A stretch of 44,784 nt of DNA from Flavobacterium sp. LC2016-13 (GCF_009707955.1 NZ_WMDQ01000022.1:1-44784), one strand, 5' to 3'. Shown: positions 9,901 to 18,442, counted from the stretch's first letter. Notes: generated by a model not told the origin, from the sequence alone. Numbers and translations: made by a program.

Positions 9901-10024
9901 ATCACAAAAACCATTAGCTATTGTTATTATCGGAGGTTTAATTACTGCGACCATATTAACCCTATTGGTTTTCCCAATTATATTTTGGGTTTTCAATCGC
10001 AAGAAAAATGCTCCTATTGAATAA
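6926..10024 (+). CDS. CzcA/CusA-family heavy-metal RND efflux pump
   Basis: This 1032-residue inner-membrane proton/cation antiporter has the full RND layout: TM1 (about 14-34), a large periplasmic loop with IDAFPDVT, a TM2-6 block (about 340-500), a second loop, and a C-terminal TM block (about 855-1025). The TM4 motif is DFGIIIDGAVVMVEG, with D396, D402 and E409. The DFGxxxDGA form is typical of pumps for divalent cations (Co, Zn, Cd, Ni), whereas Cu/Ag pumps carry a different motif. The usual motif ends in EN, but here N is replaced by G (G410). It is the last gene of the operon and is followed by a terminator at 10078-10108. Confidence 0.93.
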   Translation: MNKFIRNIIAFSLKNKAFTFFWVGLLAVAGFISFKNMPIDAFPDVTNTQIIIITQWNGKSAEEVERFVTSPIEISMNSVQKKTSVRSITMFGLSVIKIIFDDGVDDTFARLQVNNLLKNVSLPDEVEPDVQPPYGPTGEIFRYIVKSDSRDSRELLTYQNWVIDKQLRSVPGVADLNVFGGQTKTYEVGVDPIKLAKYNITPLQVYNAVNAGNLNVGGDIIEKNGQAFVVRGVGLLKSISDIENIIVDDASGNPILVKNLASVYESSMPRVGQTGLGKNDDAVEGIVVMRKGENPQETLALIKDKIKDLNENVLPKDIKIETFYDRDNLMNFTTETVMHNLFEGIILVTCVVFLFMADWRTTFTVSIVIPLSLLFAFLCLKMMGMSANLLSLGAVDFGIIIDGAVVMVEGLFVVLDHRAHQLGMTAYNKIAKGSLIKKTGAEMGKAIFFSKLIIITALLPIFSFQKVEGKMFSPLAYTLGFALMGALLFTLTLVPVLSHILLNKNVKEKNNPFVNFWDRIVSKSFAWTFKHKVKTLIASIAILATVFFSATFLGTEFLPQLNEGALWVTAELPMSTSLPESVKTAAMIRKDLESFPEVKNVLSQTGRSNDGTDPNGFGFIQLQVDLKPKSDWTRKITMDDLINEMDEKLKVHQGITYNYSQPVIDNVAESVAGFKASNAVKIYGDDLDKLDELSNEVLNQIKDIPGIKDVGILRNVGQPEISVILDRDKMAAYGVTLSDAQAVLELAFGGKTATEKYEDEKKFDVRVRFSKEYRKDENDISELKVPTISGIKIPLKEICELKTITGPAFIYRDNTKRFIGVKFSVRDRDLGSTIAEAQAKVAKMKLPNGYTVGWTGEFENQVRASARLAQVVPISLIGIFVLLFILFGNIKDSLLVLANVPFAIIGGIIALHITGMNFGISAGVGFIALLGICIQNGVILISEFHHNIKSKLSLEDSIFIGVKARTRAVVMTALMASIGLMPAAISTGIGSESQKPLAIVIIGGLITATILTLLVFPIIFWVFNRKKNAPIE

Positions 10025-10077
10025 AAATTTAAAAAGAAATTAATTTTTGGTTGAATTAATTTGGTTTTCTTAGAGAG

Positions 10078-10108
10078 AAAAAGCACCATTAAAAAATGGT
10101 GCTTTTTT
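10078..10108 (+). terminator. Terminator of the metal-efflux operon
   Basis: AAAAAGCACCATT (10078-10090) pairs with AATGGTGCTTTTT (10095-10107) around an A-rich loop. A T run is included in the 3' arm. It lies 54 nt after the pump stop codon. Confidence 0.85.
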
Positions 10109-10165
10109 GATTCTGTTACCTTTTACTTTAATATATTGCACAAGTCCTAATCTATTAAAAAAATA

Positions 10166-10768
10166 ATGAAATACATCTACTTTTTACTAACGTTGTTTTT
10201 TATAAGTTTAATAACTTCTATTATAAATCCAAAAGAAGCTTTTACTTGTTTTCTTGAGATAATTCCAGCAATTATTGGCGTTTTAATTTTAGCATTCACT
10301 TTCAATAAATTTAGATTTACAAATTTCACTTATACCTTGATATTAGTGCATTGTATAATTCTATTTATTGGCGGTCATTATACTTATGCCGAAGTTCCGC
10401 TTTTTGATTATTTTAAAGAAGTATTTCATCAAAGCAGAAATAATTATGATAAAGTTGGTCATTTTGCCCAAGGTTTAGTTCCGGCAATGATTATACGAGA
10501 ATTATTTATTCGTAAAAACGTAATCAGCAATAAGAGTTTCTTTAATTTTATTATTGTGAGTATTTGTTTGGCTATTAGTGCGACTTACGAATTTATAGAA
10601 TGGTTTGTTTCCTTGGCAACCGGAGATGGTGGCGATGCTTTTTTAGGAACACAAGGTTATGTTTGGGACACGCAATCAGATATGTTATTTGCAACAATTG
10701 GAGCTATTGTTGGTTTAATTCTATTTTCAAGAATTCAGAATAATCAAATTCAAAAAATAGATTTATAA
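10166..10768 (+). CDS. DUF2238 (YjdF-like) integral membrane protein
   Basis: This 200-residue protein has about five hydrophobic segments (about 3-20, 32-48, 53-70, 127-145 and 172-190). The conserved family residues are visible: KVGHFAQGLVPA, TYEFIEWF and GYVWDTQSDM, where His, Glu and Asp lie near membrane borders. These motifs are characteristic of DUF2238, a family of unknown function. It stands alone between two terminators and has no functional link to its neighbours. Confidence 0.85.
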   Translation: MKYIYFLLTLFFISLITSIINPKEAFTCFLEIIPAIIGVLILAFTFNKFRFTNFTYTLILVHCIILFIGGHYTYAEVPLFDYFKEVFHQSRNNYDKVGHFAQGLVPAMIIRELFIRKNVISNKSFFNFIIVSICLAISATYEFIEWFVSLATGDGGDAFLGTQGYVWDTQSDMLFATIGAIVGLILFSRIQNNQIQKIDL

Positions 10769-10810
10769 AATAACTTCCTAGTTTTACTGAAAACAAAGCT
10801 TAAAACAAAA

Positions 10811-10845
10811 AAAACGGCCTTCTGCTCAAAGAGGGCCGTTTTGTT
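10811..10845. terminator. Bidirectional terminator between convergent genes
   Basis: AAAACGGCC (10811-10819) pairs with GGCCGTTTT (10834-10842). Both sides carry A/T runs. It lies between the convergent DUF2238 and ankyrin genes and can serve both. Confidence 0.8.
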
Positions 10846-10872
10846 TACTAAACTCAAACTTTTTTTAAACTG

Positions 10873-11253
10873 TTATTTTGCTGCTTTCAAAAGAGCAATA
10901 GCTTCAGTTGCATTTGATAATTCTGCATATTTTAAAGCTGTATATCCTTGTTCATTTTTATCAGATACACGAGCTCCGCCAGCTAATAATACTTTAATGA
11001 TTTCTACTTTGTTGTAACGTGCAGCGATCATTAAAGGAGACATGTCATCTGATTTTTCATTTACGTCAGCTCCGTATTCAATAAATTTTTTCACTACTTC
11101 AATATCTCCTTTAATAACAGCAACTGTCAATGGAGTTCCACCATATACTGATACTTCAACTTGATCTTTAACAGATGTTTTGAAATTTGAAGCCATTGAA
11201 ACATTTGAAAATGCTACTAAAGCTAATCCTAAATAAATAACTGAATTTTTCAT
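10873..11253 (-). CDS. Small exported ankyrin-repeat protein
   Basis: This 126-residue protein has a signal peptide (MKNSVIYLGLALVAFSNVSMAS, cleavage near residue 21). About three ankyrin repeats follow: GGTPLTVAVIKGDIEVVKKF, MSPLMIAARYNKVEIIKVLL and GYTALKYAELSNATEAIALL. Ankyrin repeats bind partner proteins, and the partner is unknown here. In other bacteria small periplasmic ankyrin proteins often accompany catalases, but no catalase is nearby. A promoter-like box (TACATTTG, 11318-11325) lies about 65 nt upstream. Confidence 0.85.
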   Translation of the reverse strand: MKNSVIYLGLALVAFSNVSMASNFKTSVKDQVEVSVYGGTPLTVAVIKGDIEVVKKFIEYGADVNEKSDDMSPLMIAARYNKVEIIKVLLAGGARVSDKNEQGYTALKYAELSNATEAIALLKAAK

Positions 11254-11699
11254 AATGATTTTGTTTTAATTTGATTGATAATTATTTGATTGATAATGGG
11301 TTGTTGTTAAACTTATGCAAATGTATATTAAATTTAGTATATTGTTATACAAGGTACTTTGTTTTAACTAATTGTTAACGTTTATTTAATGATTTTGAAA
11401 TACATCGAATGTTAATTTCTTAATTCTTTATAATAGACGCAACAAAGGTAGAAATGTTACACTAATACGAATATTTCTTAAAATTAAATTCAGAATTTTT
11501 TAAAAAAATTAAAATAGAAACTTTACCTTTTTAACTTCACAATAATATAATGTATAAAAAAGGCAGAATTTATTCATTAAAACTAAATGAATAGAAGCAG
11601 AAAGATAAATTTTTGATGTAAATAAAATATTTTAACAAAAGTGTAAAAAATAAGAAAATACCTAAAATTACGTACTTATGTTTTAACAAGTAAAATCAA
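11254..11699. other. AT-rich intergenic region with promoter candidates
   Basis: This spacer separates the ankyrin gene from the GH26 terminator and holds no supported gene. A 15-nt unit (tatttgattgataat) is nearly tandemly duplicated at 11268-11297. Minus-strand TAnnTTTG boxes occur at 11318-11325 (TACATTTG) and 11443-11450 (TACCTTTG). The first has a TTG about 24 nt upstream, slightly too far, and the second has none in place. Confidence 0.45.
11318..11325 (-). promoter_or_regulatory. Candidate -7 box for the ankyrin gene
   Basis: TACATTTG on the minus strand matches TAnnTTTG and lies about 65 nt upstream of the ankyrin start. A TTG at 11350-11352 is 24 nt upstream, a little longer than the usual spacing. 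Confidence 0.4.
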
Positions 11700-11731
11700 A
11701 AAAGGGATAAAATCAAGATCTATTTATCCCT
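11700..11731 (-). terminator. Terminator of the GH26 gene
   Basis: On the minus strand AGGGATAAA (11723-11731) pairs with TTTATCCCT (11703-11711), followed by TTTTTTG. It lies about 45 nt beyond the GH26 stop codon. Confidence 0.8.
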
Positions 11732-11775
11732 AAAGCTTTGTTTACATCTTCTACCGCATTACAAAATCAAAAAAA

Positions 11776-12912
11776 CTATAATTTGAATTTCGATTTATAA
11801 ATATTCTTCAGATCGTTTTCGAATAAAGTATACGGATCATTATAGAATTTAATAAAATCAGGTGCACTAACTTGGTCAGAGAAAGGAGCATAAAAATGTG
11901 TAGCACTTGTAATATCGTTTCTCCAGACTAATACATAAGATAATTGTAGCTTTTCTGTTTGTAAAGTTTTTAACAGCGTTTCTGTCCACCAAGTAGGATT
12001 TGGAATTGATTCTAAACCAGTTTCTGTAAAAGCGGCTAACTTTTTCTTTTTTATTCCGAGATCTGAAATTATTTTAAGTTTCTCAATAGCAGCTTCTAAA
12101 TTATATTTTCCATCTCTTCCAAAATCACCATAATCATCCATTCCAAACATATCTACATAATTATCACCCGGATAACGCTCTAAGTATTCTGATTCTGAAT
12201 TAAATTTGTTATCTGGCGAAAAGGCATAAATAAAATTATGAACCCCCAGAGTATCTCTTAAATAAGAAACTGTAAATTGCCAAACAGCTATAAAATCTTC
12301 ACGAGAAGTATATGGTTTTCCCCACCAAAACCAATCACCATCAAATTCATGAAAAGGCCTGAAAATCATAGGAACCAAATTACCATCTTTTGCTTTTGCT
12401 GAATGGGCAAAGTCAGCAATTGTTTTTAAAATTTCTTTGTATTGTTCGTTATGTGAACCACCTTCTTTAAGTAAAGACATTGCTGCTACAGAAGTTGAAT
12501 CTTTTTTGTAAAAAGTATTTCCGGAAACTGGATTTATAAAGTGCCATGAAACCGTAGTGATTCCTCCTCTTTCATAAGTAGCGATAACATTATTTTTGAG
12601 GATTTCTTTTGTCTTTTCAATTTCATCTTTTGAATGTCCAGATAAACCACTAAAATCAATTCCAACAACGGCTGGATGCGAACCTGTAACAGATTTTACA
12701 TCTGAACGATTGGGTTCATTTGACCATCCATGCCCATATTCTAATGCATGCTGATGACCAAAAAGAATATGTCTTTTTGAAATTATTTTTAAATTCTGAT
12801 ATAAAGCTTTCGTTTCTGTTGTCGCATTTTTATCAATTTGTGCAAAAAGAAAATGCCCTGCTATTAAAAATATAAATAGCAAGGCAATTTTTTTATTAGT
12901 TATAAAGTTCAT
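11776..12912 (-). CDS. Glycoside hydrolase family 26 (beta-mannanase-like)
   Basis: This 378-residue secreted enzyme has a signal peptide (cleavage after LFA, near residue 24). A single GH26 (beta/alpha)8 catalytic domain follows. Family hallmarks are LFGHQHALEYG (50-60), SWHFINP, the acid/base motif FRPFHEFDGDWFWW (E189) and the nucleophile strand AAFTETGLE (E297). GH26 enzymes mostly hydrolyse beta-1,4-mannans, though some act on other beta-glycans. There are no SusC/SusD or other carbohydrate genes nearby, so this is not a polysaccharide utilization locus. It is 32 nt downstream of purC on the same strand and ends at its own terminator. Confidence 0.88.
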   Translation of the reverse strand: MNFITNKKIALLFIFLIAGHFLFAQIDKNATTETKALYQNLKIISKRHILFGHQHALEYGHGWSNEPNRSDVKSVTGSHPAVVGIDFSGLSGHSKDEIEKTKEILKNNVIATYERGGITTVSWHFINPVSGNTFYKKDSTSVAAMSLLKEGGSHNEQYKEILKTIADFAHSAKAKDGNLVPMIFRPFHEFDGDWFWWGKPYTSREDFIAVWQFTVSYLRDTLGVHNFIYAFSPDNKFNSESEYLERYPGDNYVDMFGMDDYGDFGRDGKYNLEAAIEKLKIISDLGIKKKKLAAFTETGLESIPNPTWWTETLLKTLQTEKLQLSYVLVWRNDITSATHFYAPFSDQVSAPDFIKFYNDPYTLFENDLKNIYKSKFKL

Positions 12913-12944
12913 GGTTTAAATAGTTGGTTTAAACCATGAAATTA

Positions 12945-13898
12945 CTATTTAGATCCAAGGTAATCTAATACGTTTTTATCAATACGTTGATCAATATTAG
13001 CAATATCAGCTTTTACGAATTTTTCTCCTAAGATATTCTCGTATAATTCAATATATCTCTCAGAAACTGATTCGATATAAGCGTCTGTCATTTCCGGAAT
13101 TTGTTGTCCTTCCAGACCTTGAAAACCATTTTCGATCAACCAACGACGTACAAACTCTTTTGATAATTGTTTTTGCTCCTCTCCTTTTTCTTGTCTTTCC
13201 TGATATCCATCAGCATAAAAATAACGAGAAGAATCAGGTGTATGAATTTCATCAATTAAAACAATAACACCCTCTTTTGTTTTTCCGAATTCGTATTTTG
13301 TATCCACTAAAATTAATCCTCGAGAAGCAGCAATTTCAGTTCCTCTTTGAAATAAATCACGTGTAAATTTTTCTAAAACAATATAATCTTCTTCAGAAAC
13401 AATTCCTTTAGAAAGAATGTCTTCACGAGAAATATCTTCATCATGAGAACCGTTGTCTGCCTTTGTTGTTGGCGTAATAATTGGTTCAGGAAATTTATCG
13501 TTTTCTTTTAAACCTTCTGCCATTGTTACTCCGCAAATTTGTCTTCTTCCTGCAGCATATTCACGCGCAGCGTGTCCTGAAACATATCCGCGAATAACCA
13601 TTTCTACTTTAAAAGGCTCACATAAATGTCCTACAGCAACGTTTGGATCCGGCGTAGCAATTAACCAATTTGGAACTATATCTTCTGTTAATTCCATAAA
13701 TTTTGTAGCAATCTGATTCAAAATTTGTCCTTTGTATGGAATTCCTTTTGGTAAAACCACATCAAAAGCCGAAAGTCTGTCGGTTGCTACCATTACCAAA
13801 AGTTCGTCGTTAATATTATAAACTTCTCTAACTTTTCCACGGTAAACTGATTTCTGATTCGGGAAATTAAAATTTGTAGTTGTAATTGTATTGCTCAT
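12945..13898 (-). CDS. purC: Phosphoribosylaminoimidazole-succinocarboxamide synthase
   Basis: This 317-residue enzyme joins CAIR and aspartate using ATP to form SAICAR in purine synthesis. Motifs seen are the nucleotide loop YRGKVREVYN (19-28), ATDRLSAFD, EMVIRGYVSGHAAREY, HDEDIS, LVDTKYEFG and DEIHTPDSSRYFY. Length matches the longer SAICAR synthetase form found in Bacteroidota, which is larger than the roughly 240-residue enterobacterial enzyme. All catalytic segments look intact. A single-gene promoter region of about 150 nt separates it from the upstream S9 peptidase gene. Confidence 0.96.
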   Translation of the reverse strand: MSNTITTTNFNFPNQKSVYRGKVREVYNINDELLVMVATDRLSAFDVVLPKGIPYKGQILNQIATKFMELTEDIVPNWLIATPDPNVAVGHLCEPFKVEMVIRGYVSGHAAREYAAGRRQICGVTMAEGLKENDKFPEPIITPTTKADNGSHDEDISREDILSKGIVSEEDYIVLEKFTRDLFQRGTEIAASRGLILVDTKYEFGKTKEGVIVLIDEIHTPDSSRYFYADGYQERQEKGEEQKQLSKEFVRRWLIENGFQGLEGQQIPEMTDAYIESVSERYIELYENILGEKFVKADIANIDQRIDKNVLDYLGSK

Positions 13899-14047
13899 TA
13901 TCCTTAGTTGTGTGTTTTTTTATGAATGCAAATTTAAAACTAATTAAAAGAGCAAGCAAATGTTTATTGTTGATAGTTTGTGGTTGATAGTTTGGGTTCA
14001 ATGTAATTAATCTAAAAACTACTAACCATAAACCATCAACTAAAAAC

Positions 14048-16396
14048 CTATTTTTTCAAAAGTGTCGAATTAAATAAATTCAGGATTCTGCTGTATTCGT
14101 CAATCCATGAATACGTTTCTTTAAATCCGTGTGATTCAACAGGGAAAGTAGCAAGACTCCAGTTCTTTTTTTGTAATTCTATAAAACGTTGAGATAAACG
14201 CACCACATCTTTATATTCAACATTATCATCAACCATTCCGTGCAGCATTATCAAATTTCCTTTTAAGCCTTCTGCAAAATAAATTGGAGAACTTTTTTTG
14301 TAAGCTTCCGGATCTGTTTCAGGAAAATTTAAAATATTGCCTGTATATTCATGATTATAATGTGCCCAATCTGTAACAGAACGCAAACCAGCTCCCGAAG
14401 CAAATTCACCCGGAGTTGTTAACATTCCCATCAACGTAATAAAGCCACCGTATGAACCGCCGTAAATACCTACTCTATTGGCGTCAATTCCGTATTTTTC
14501 TACTAAATATTTTTTACCGTCAATTTGATCAGATAAATCTTTTCCTCCCATAAAACGGTAAATTCCGGTTCTAAAATCTCTACCATAACCATCACTTCCT
14601 CTATAATCAATGTCTAAAATCGTATAACCCAAATCAGTCAATAAATTATGGAACATATATTCTCTGTAGTAATTACTCCAGTAATTATGTGCATTTTGTA
14701 AATAACCTGCACCGTGAACAAATATAATAGCAGCTTTATTTGATGTTTCTGTTTTAGGAGTATATATACGAGCATTTACAGGAGTTCCGTCTTGTGCTTT
14801 AAATGTAATAACTTCAGGTTCTCTCCATTGATATTTTTTAAAAGCCTCTGTTGTAGAAAAAGATATTTGCTGCAATACTGTATTCTTTTTATTATCAGCT
14901 ATATAAAAATCCCAAGGTTTGTTTTTATATGAATAACGTACTAAAAGTGATTTTTCATCTGGAGATAATACAACTTCATGTGCGCCATCTTTCGTTAAAA
15001 TTGGTTCTAAACCTCCGCCAGTTGCGACAAGTTTATACAAATTTCTATTTCCCGGATGTGTTGTATTTGTTGTTAAGTAAAATACTTTTTTATCTTTTGA
15101 TAAAACTACGTCACGAACTTCCCAATTTCCGTTTGTGAGTTGCGTTTTCTTATTCGATTTTAAATTATAAGTATATAAATGAGAATATCCTGTAGCTTCT
15201 GACTGAAAATAAATGGTTTCATTATCTGCAAGAAAACCAACAATTCCGGGCTCAACAGAATATTGTGAAATTCCCGGGCCGCCAATCCAGGCTTCGTCAT
15301 GCTGATGTTCAATTTCTTTAAATGATCCATTTTCAAAATTTAAATTCACCAACCATCTGTCTTTATTATCCTGACTCCTGATTTCTACAATACCAAAAGA
15401 TCCATCTTCATTATAAACAGGTGCCTGAGCTATAATTAACTTATCTTCTTTGGCTTTGTTTTTTAAATTTTCGTACTCTTCGTAATACTTTGGTGTATCC
15501 TGAATATGGCTTAATGTCGAAAAATTAACATAGTAAACGGTATCTTTTGCAACAGAATAAATTCCGAATTTGGTTTTTACCAAATTTGCTGTAGACACTT
15601 TTTCCTTTGTATCAGGATTTTGATTATAACCATCATCTGTTATAAAAACTTCCATTTTTTCTTTTTTACTGTCAGATGCTTCGATTAAACTAAAAGTTAC
15701 GAAATTTCCGTTTGGATTTGCTTTTAATCCAAAAAGTCCGTCTTTACCATAAAAATATTCTTTTGCAAAATCAGATTTAACGGCTTTGCTTTTAGCAAGG
15801 TTCCATTGTTTTTTTGCTTCTTTATCTTTAATAAATTGAAATAATTCTTTTTGCTGTGTCTTTAAAAAAGAATCCTTTTCAGATATTTTTTCTTTTTTTA
15901 TTCCTTTGCTAAAGTTTGTAATTTGTAGAACTGTTCCTTCTTTAGCATTGTATTTGAAGATATTTTCATTTTGTTCAAAAAATAATGTCCCTACTACTGA
16001 ACCCAATTCAAGATTTGAAATTGGCGTATTTTGCTGGTATATTTTTTTAATCAATTTTGTACTAATTGTATAAGAATATAAACCTCCATTATCCAGATAA
16101 TAAACAATATCTGAAGTTAGTTTTCTTTTAAAATCCTGTTTAGAAAAAGCAGCTTCTTTTGCTTCAACCAAAACTGGTTTTGCTGCTCCTTTTTGCCATG
16201 AATACGTATTTGCTCCTAAATCATCGGTTGGATTCCATTCAAAATAAACTTTTTTGCCATCTAAAGACCAGCGTCCGTTTGTTGGTTGATTTCCAATAAA
16301 AGATTCGCCTTTCATTATTTCTTCTAATTTCAAGGTTTGGCTATTGCCGCTTATTGAAAAAATTAAAAAGGCAAGAATAAAAATGTTTTTTGTCAT
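14048..16396 (-). CDS. S9 family prolyl oligopeptidase (DPP-IV-like)
   Basis: This 782-residue peptidase is exported: its signal peptide is MTKNIFILAFLIFSISGNSQ. It has an N-terminal beta-propeller region (about 20-510) with WD-like segments, and a C-terminal alpha/beta-hydrolase domain. The catalytic triad is visible: S648 (GIYGGSYGGF), D723 (HGMVDDNV) and H756 (ESHGFKE). It should cleave short peptides in the periplasm, probably after proline or alanine as in DPP-IV. A Lys/Glu-rich insertion (about 165-205) in the propeller is unusual but common in flavobacterial homologues. It is transcribed alone. Confidence 0.92.
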   Translation of the reverse strand: MTKNIFILAFLIFSISGNSQTLKLEEIMKGESFIGNQPTNGRWSLDGKKVYFEWNPTDDLGANTYSWQKGAAKPVLVEAKEAAFSKQDFKRKLTSDIVYYLDNGGLYSYTISTKLIKKIYQQNTPISNLELGSVVGTLFFEQNENIFKYNAKEGTVLQITNFSKGIKKEKISEKDSFLKTQQKELFQFIKDKEAKKQWNLAKSKAVKSDFAKEYFYGKDGLFGLKANPNGNFVTFSLIEASDSKKEKMEVFITDDGYNQNPDTKEKVSTANLVKTKFGIYSVAKDTVYYVNFSTLSHIQDTPKYYEEYENLKNKAKEDKLIIAQAPVYNEDGSFGIVEIRSQDNKDRWLVNLNFENGSFKEIEHQHDEAWIGGPGISQYSVEPGIVGFLADNETIYFQSEATGYSHLYTYNLKSNKKTQLTNGNWEVRDVVLSKDKKVFYLTTNTTHPGNRNLYKLVATGGGLEPILTKDGAHEVVLSPDEKSLLVRYSYKNKPWDFYIADNKKNTVLQQISFSTTEAFKKYQWREPEVITFKAQDGTPVNARIYTPKTETSNKAAIIFVHGAGYLQNAHNYWSNYYREYMFHNLLTDLGYTILDIDYRGSDGYGRDFRTGIYRFMGGKDLSDQIDGKKYLVEKYGIDANRVGIYGGSYGGFITLMGMLTTPGEFASGAGLRSVTDWAHYNHEYTGNILNFPETDPEAYKKSSPIYFAEGLKGNLIMLHGMVDDNVEYKDVVRLSQRFIELQKKNWSLATFPVESHGFKETYSWIDEYSRILNLFNSTLLKK

Positions 16397-16493
16397 GGTT
16401 TAGTTTTTTGTAAAAACAAAAATACATCTTAAAACTATAAAAAAAATCTTTTTATCATTTGCTTGCAAAATCTTTCAAACTATTTATTAATAA

Positions 16494-16526
16494 AAAAATC
16501 CCTGAAGAATTATCTTCAAGGATTTA
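16494..16526 (-). terminator. Terminator of the HAD phosphatase gene
   Basis: On the minus strand a stem (TCCTTGAAGA with TCTTCAGGGA, one mismatch) around ATAAT is followed by TTTTTTT. It sits 25 nt past the stop codon. Confidence 0.75.
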
Positions 16527-16550
16527 TTTATATACGTAAAATAATTATTG

Positions 16551-17384
16551 TTAGCTCGCAACAAATTCCTTATTCAGGATTTTTGATGAAATATATCTTG
16601 CAAGGCCATCTTCGGCATTTGTTTTTATAATTTCCAGATCAGGCAATGTTTCTTTTAATAAAGCCGGAGCATTACCCATAATTAAGCCTTTTCCTGATGC
16701 TGACAACATTTGAACATCATTAAAACCATCTCCAAAAGAAACTACTTCTTCTAATGTAAAACCTTCTTTTTCTAGTACTTGTTCGATTGCAACGGCTTTA
16801 TCTATAGATTTATCCATAAACTCTAAACACGTTGGAAGGCTAAATGCATGATGCAAATGTTCTGAAGAATTTGCTAAAATAGCATCTTTTAGTTTTACTA
16901 ATTTTTCATGATTATCGCATGAAAAGAATAATTTTATAGAACCAAAATCTTCCAGTGTTTTATAATCAACCAATTCAGGATGATATTTTAATTCCGCTTG
17001 AAAAGCATTTAGTTTTTCACTTATTCTATTCGTTTGCCAAACATTTTCTTTAAATAAAACAACCGTAATTTCAGGATCAATTTCAACATTTAATGCTGCT
17101 TTTACAACATCACTACTTAAATTGAATGCAAAAAGTTCTTCTTTTTCAGGCGAATGAATTCTTGCTCCGTTTGAACTCACTAAATAAACCGGAACTTCGA
17201 GTGTGTCGATAATTGCCATTGCATCAAGATGATGACGACCAGTGGCAACAACTATAAGATAATTTTGATTGTGAAGTTCCTGAAAAATAGATTTGGTATA
17301 ATCTGATATTCTGTGTTGAGTGTTGAGTAAAGTTCCGTCTAAGTCACTTACAACAACTTTTATATTCTTAAGTTTTGAAGTCAT
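16551..17384 (-). CDS. Cof-type HAD-IIB phosphatase
   Basis: This 277-residue cytoplasmic phosphatase belongs to the Cof subfamily, which acts on sugar phosphates and similar small molecules. Motif I is VVSDLDGTLLN (nucleophile D14, acid D16). Motif II is VATGRH, motif III uses the Lys in SIDKAVAIEQV, and motif IV is VSFGDGFNDVQML. The type IIB cap lies between motifs II and III. I chose ATG at 17384; a TTG at 17396 would add four residues that are not needed. The substrate cannot be told from sequence. Confidence 0.88.
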   Translation of the reverse strand: MTSKLKNIKVVVSDLDGTLLNTQHRISDYTKSIFQELHNQNYLIVVATGRHHLDAMAIIDTLEVPVYLVSSNGARIHSPEKEELFAFNLSSDVVKAALNVEIDPEITVVLFKENVWQTNRISEKLNAFQAELKYHPELVDYKTLEDFGSIKLFFSCDNHEKLVKLKDAILANSSEHLHHAFSLPTCLEFMDKSIDKAVAIEQVLEKEGFTLEEVVSFGDGFNDVQMLSASGKGLIMGNAPALLKETLPDLEIIKTNAEDGLARYISSKILNKEFVAS

Positions 17385-17523
17385 ATTAATAATCAAGTAT
17401 TTATGATATGCAAATTTAAGGTTTTATGACCAGTTAAGCAAAGATTACAAGCCTTGAAAGCCTAAAATGATGCAAGTTTATTATATATTTAACTATTTCT
17501 TCAAAAAGTAAATTATTAATAAT

Positions 17524-17886
17524 TTAAACTTTAATAATTCCTGTTTTATATAAATTCAATGCTTTTTGCAAAACCAATTCAATTGTTTCTATAGGTAAAT
17601 CTTGTTCTGAATCAAACATCATAATTTTCATTCTGGACCGATCTTCCTGAATTAAAAAAGGTTCGTCAAAGTGTTTTCCTTCAACAATTCCGATATAAGG
17701 TTTTTTGAGTTTTTTGTGAATCCATAAATAGCAGAACATTTTTCCTTTATAGCAAAAAAACGGCATTCCGTATTTTAGAACATGTGTAATGTCTTTGTCT
17801 TGTTTTAGAATAATTTCTTTTAATGCAAGCAATGTACCTTTTTCAGGTTCTTCCTTATTTAGGTAGAAATCATCTACTTGTTTCAT
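17524..17886 (-). CDS. DUF1801 domain protein (YdhG-like)
   Basis: This 120-residue protein has the DUF1801 signature: an N-terminal helix (QVDDFYLNKEEPEKGTLLALKEI), then HVLKYGMPFFCYKGKMFCYLW, then a beta-rich part with IGIVEG. The family is widespread, small and cytoplasmic, with unknown function. An upstream in-frame start at 17910 is possible. I prefer ATG 17886 (MKQVDDF) because it matches family length. Either start overlaps the end of the upstream lipoprotein gene (17 nt with the chosen one), so the two are probably co-transcribed. Confidence 0.8.
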   Translation of the reverse strand: MKQVDDFYLNKEEPEKGTLLALKEIILKQDKDITHVLKYGMPFFCYKGKMFCYLWIHKKLKKPYIGIVEGKHFDEPFLIQEDRSRMKIMMFDSEQDLPIETIELVLQKALNLYKTGIIKV

Positions 17887-18361
17887 TTCTGATTTTTTGA
17901 GTTTTAGCAAAAATAATTTTCAAAGTATCAGGACATTTAGAACTTGGTTTTAATTTATAAACTAAAGAATCGTTTTTAATATAAAATCTTTCTTTCTCAA
18001 AAATTAAAAAATCAGCATGTCCTTTAGGATTACAATTTGAAATAGTTAGCGAGTCTTTTCTTTTGTCAAATGGATTGCAATCAACAAATGGAAGCATTCT
18101 ATAACATGTATCACTTTTTGTACTGATCAATTCTATAGAGTCTCCAATTATTTTCCATTTACCTTGCGAAAAACCCTGCCAGGTACAAGCTCCACTAGTA
18201 CAGTAAAAAGTACTATCTGCCTTTATTTTTATTATCGTTAAACTTGGTACTACATATTCTGTATCATACCAGACACCAACAAACTTACTTATTGGAATTT
18301 CTGATTTTTTGCATGAAATCAAACTAATAAATAATAAAAAACTAAAAATTATCACTCTCAT
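17870..18361 (-). CDS. Hypothetical lipoprotein
   Basis: This 163-residue protein begins MRVIIFSFLLFISLISCKK, a clear lipoprotein signal with the acylated Cys at C17. The rest is beta-strand-rich with a pattern of short strands (FVGVWYDTEYV, GKWKIIGDSIELI), like small lipocalin-type or META-type domains of Bacteroidota. It also carries several Cys (TCYRMLPFVDCNPF). I do not recognise a specific family. Its 3' end overlaps the DUF1801 gene. Confidence 0.7.
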   Translation of the reverse strand: MRVIIFSFLLFISLISCKKSEIPISKFVGVWYDTEYVVPSLTIIKIKADSTFYCTSGACTWQGFSQGKWKIIGDSIELISTKSDTCYRMLPFVDCNPFDKRKDSLTISNCNPKGHADFLIFEKERFYIKNDSLVYKLKPSSKCPDTLKIIFAKTQKIRNETSR

Positions 18362-18387
18362 TAAATTGCCATTTAAAATTCATCAAA

Positions 18388-18442
18388 CAAAAAAATATTC
18401 GTTTTACACATTTCTTAAAAAGAACATGAATAAAACGAATAT
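18388..18442 (-). terminator. Terminator of phoH
   Basis: Twelve-nt arms ATATTCGTTTTA (18395-18406) and TAAAACGAATAT (18431-18442) pair across a 24-nt loop. On the minus strand they are followed by TTTTTT. The element lies 57 nt past the phoH stop codon. Confidence 0.7.
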
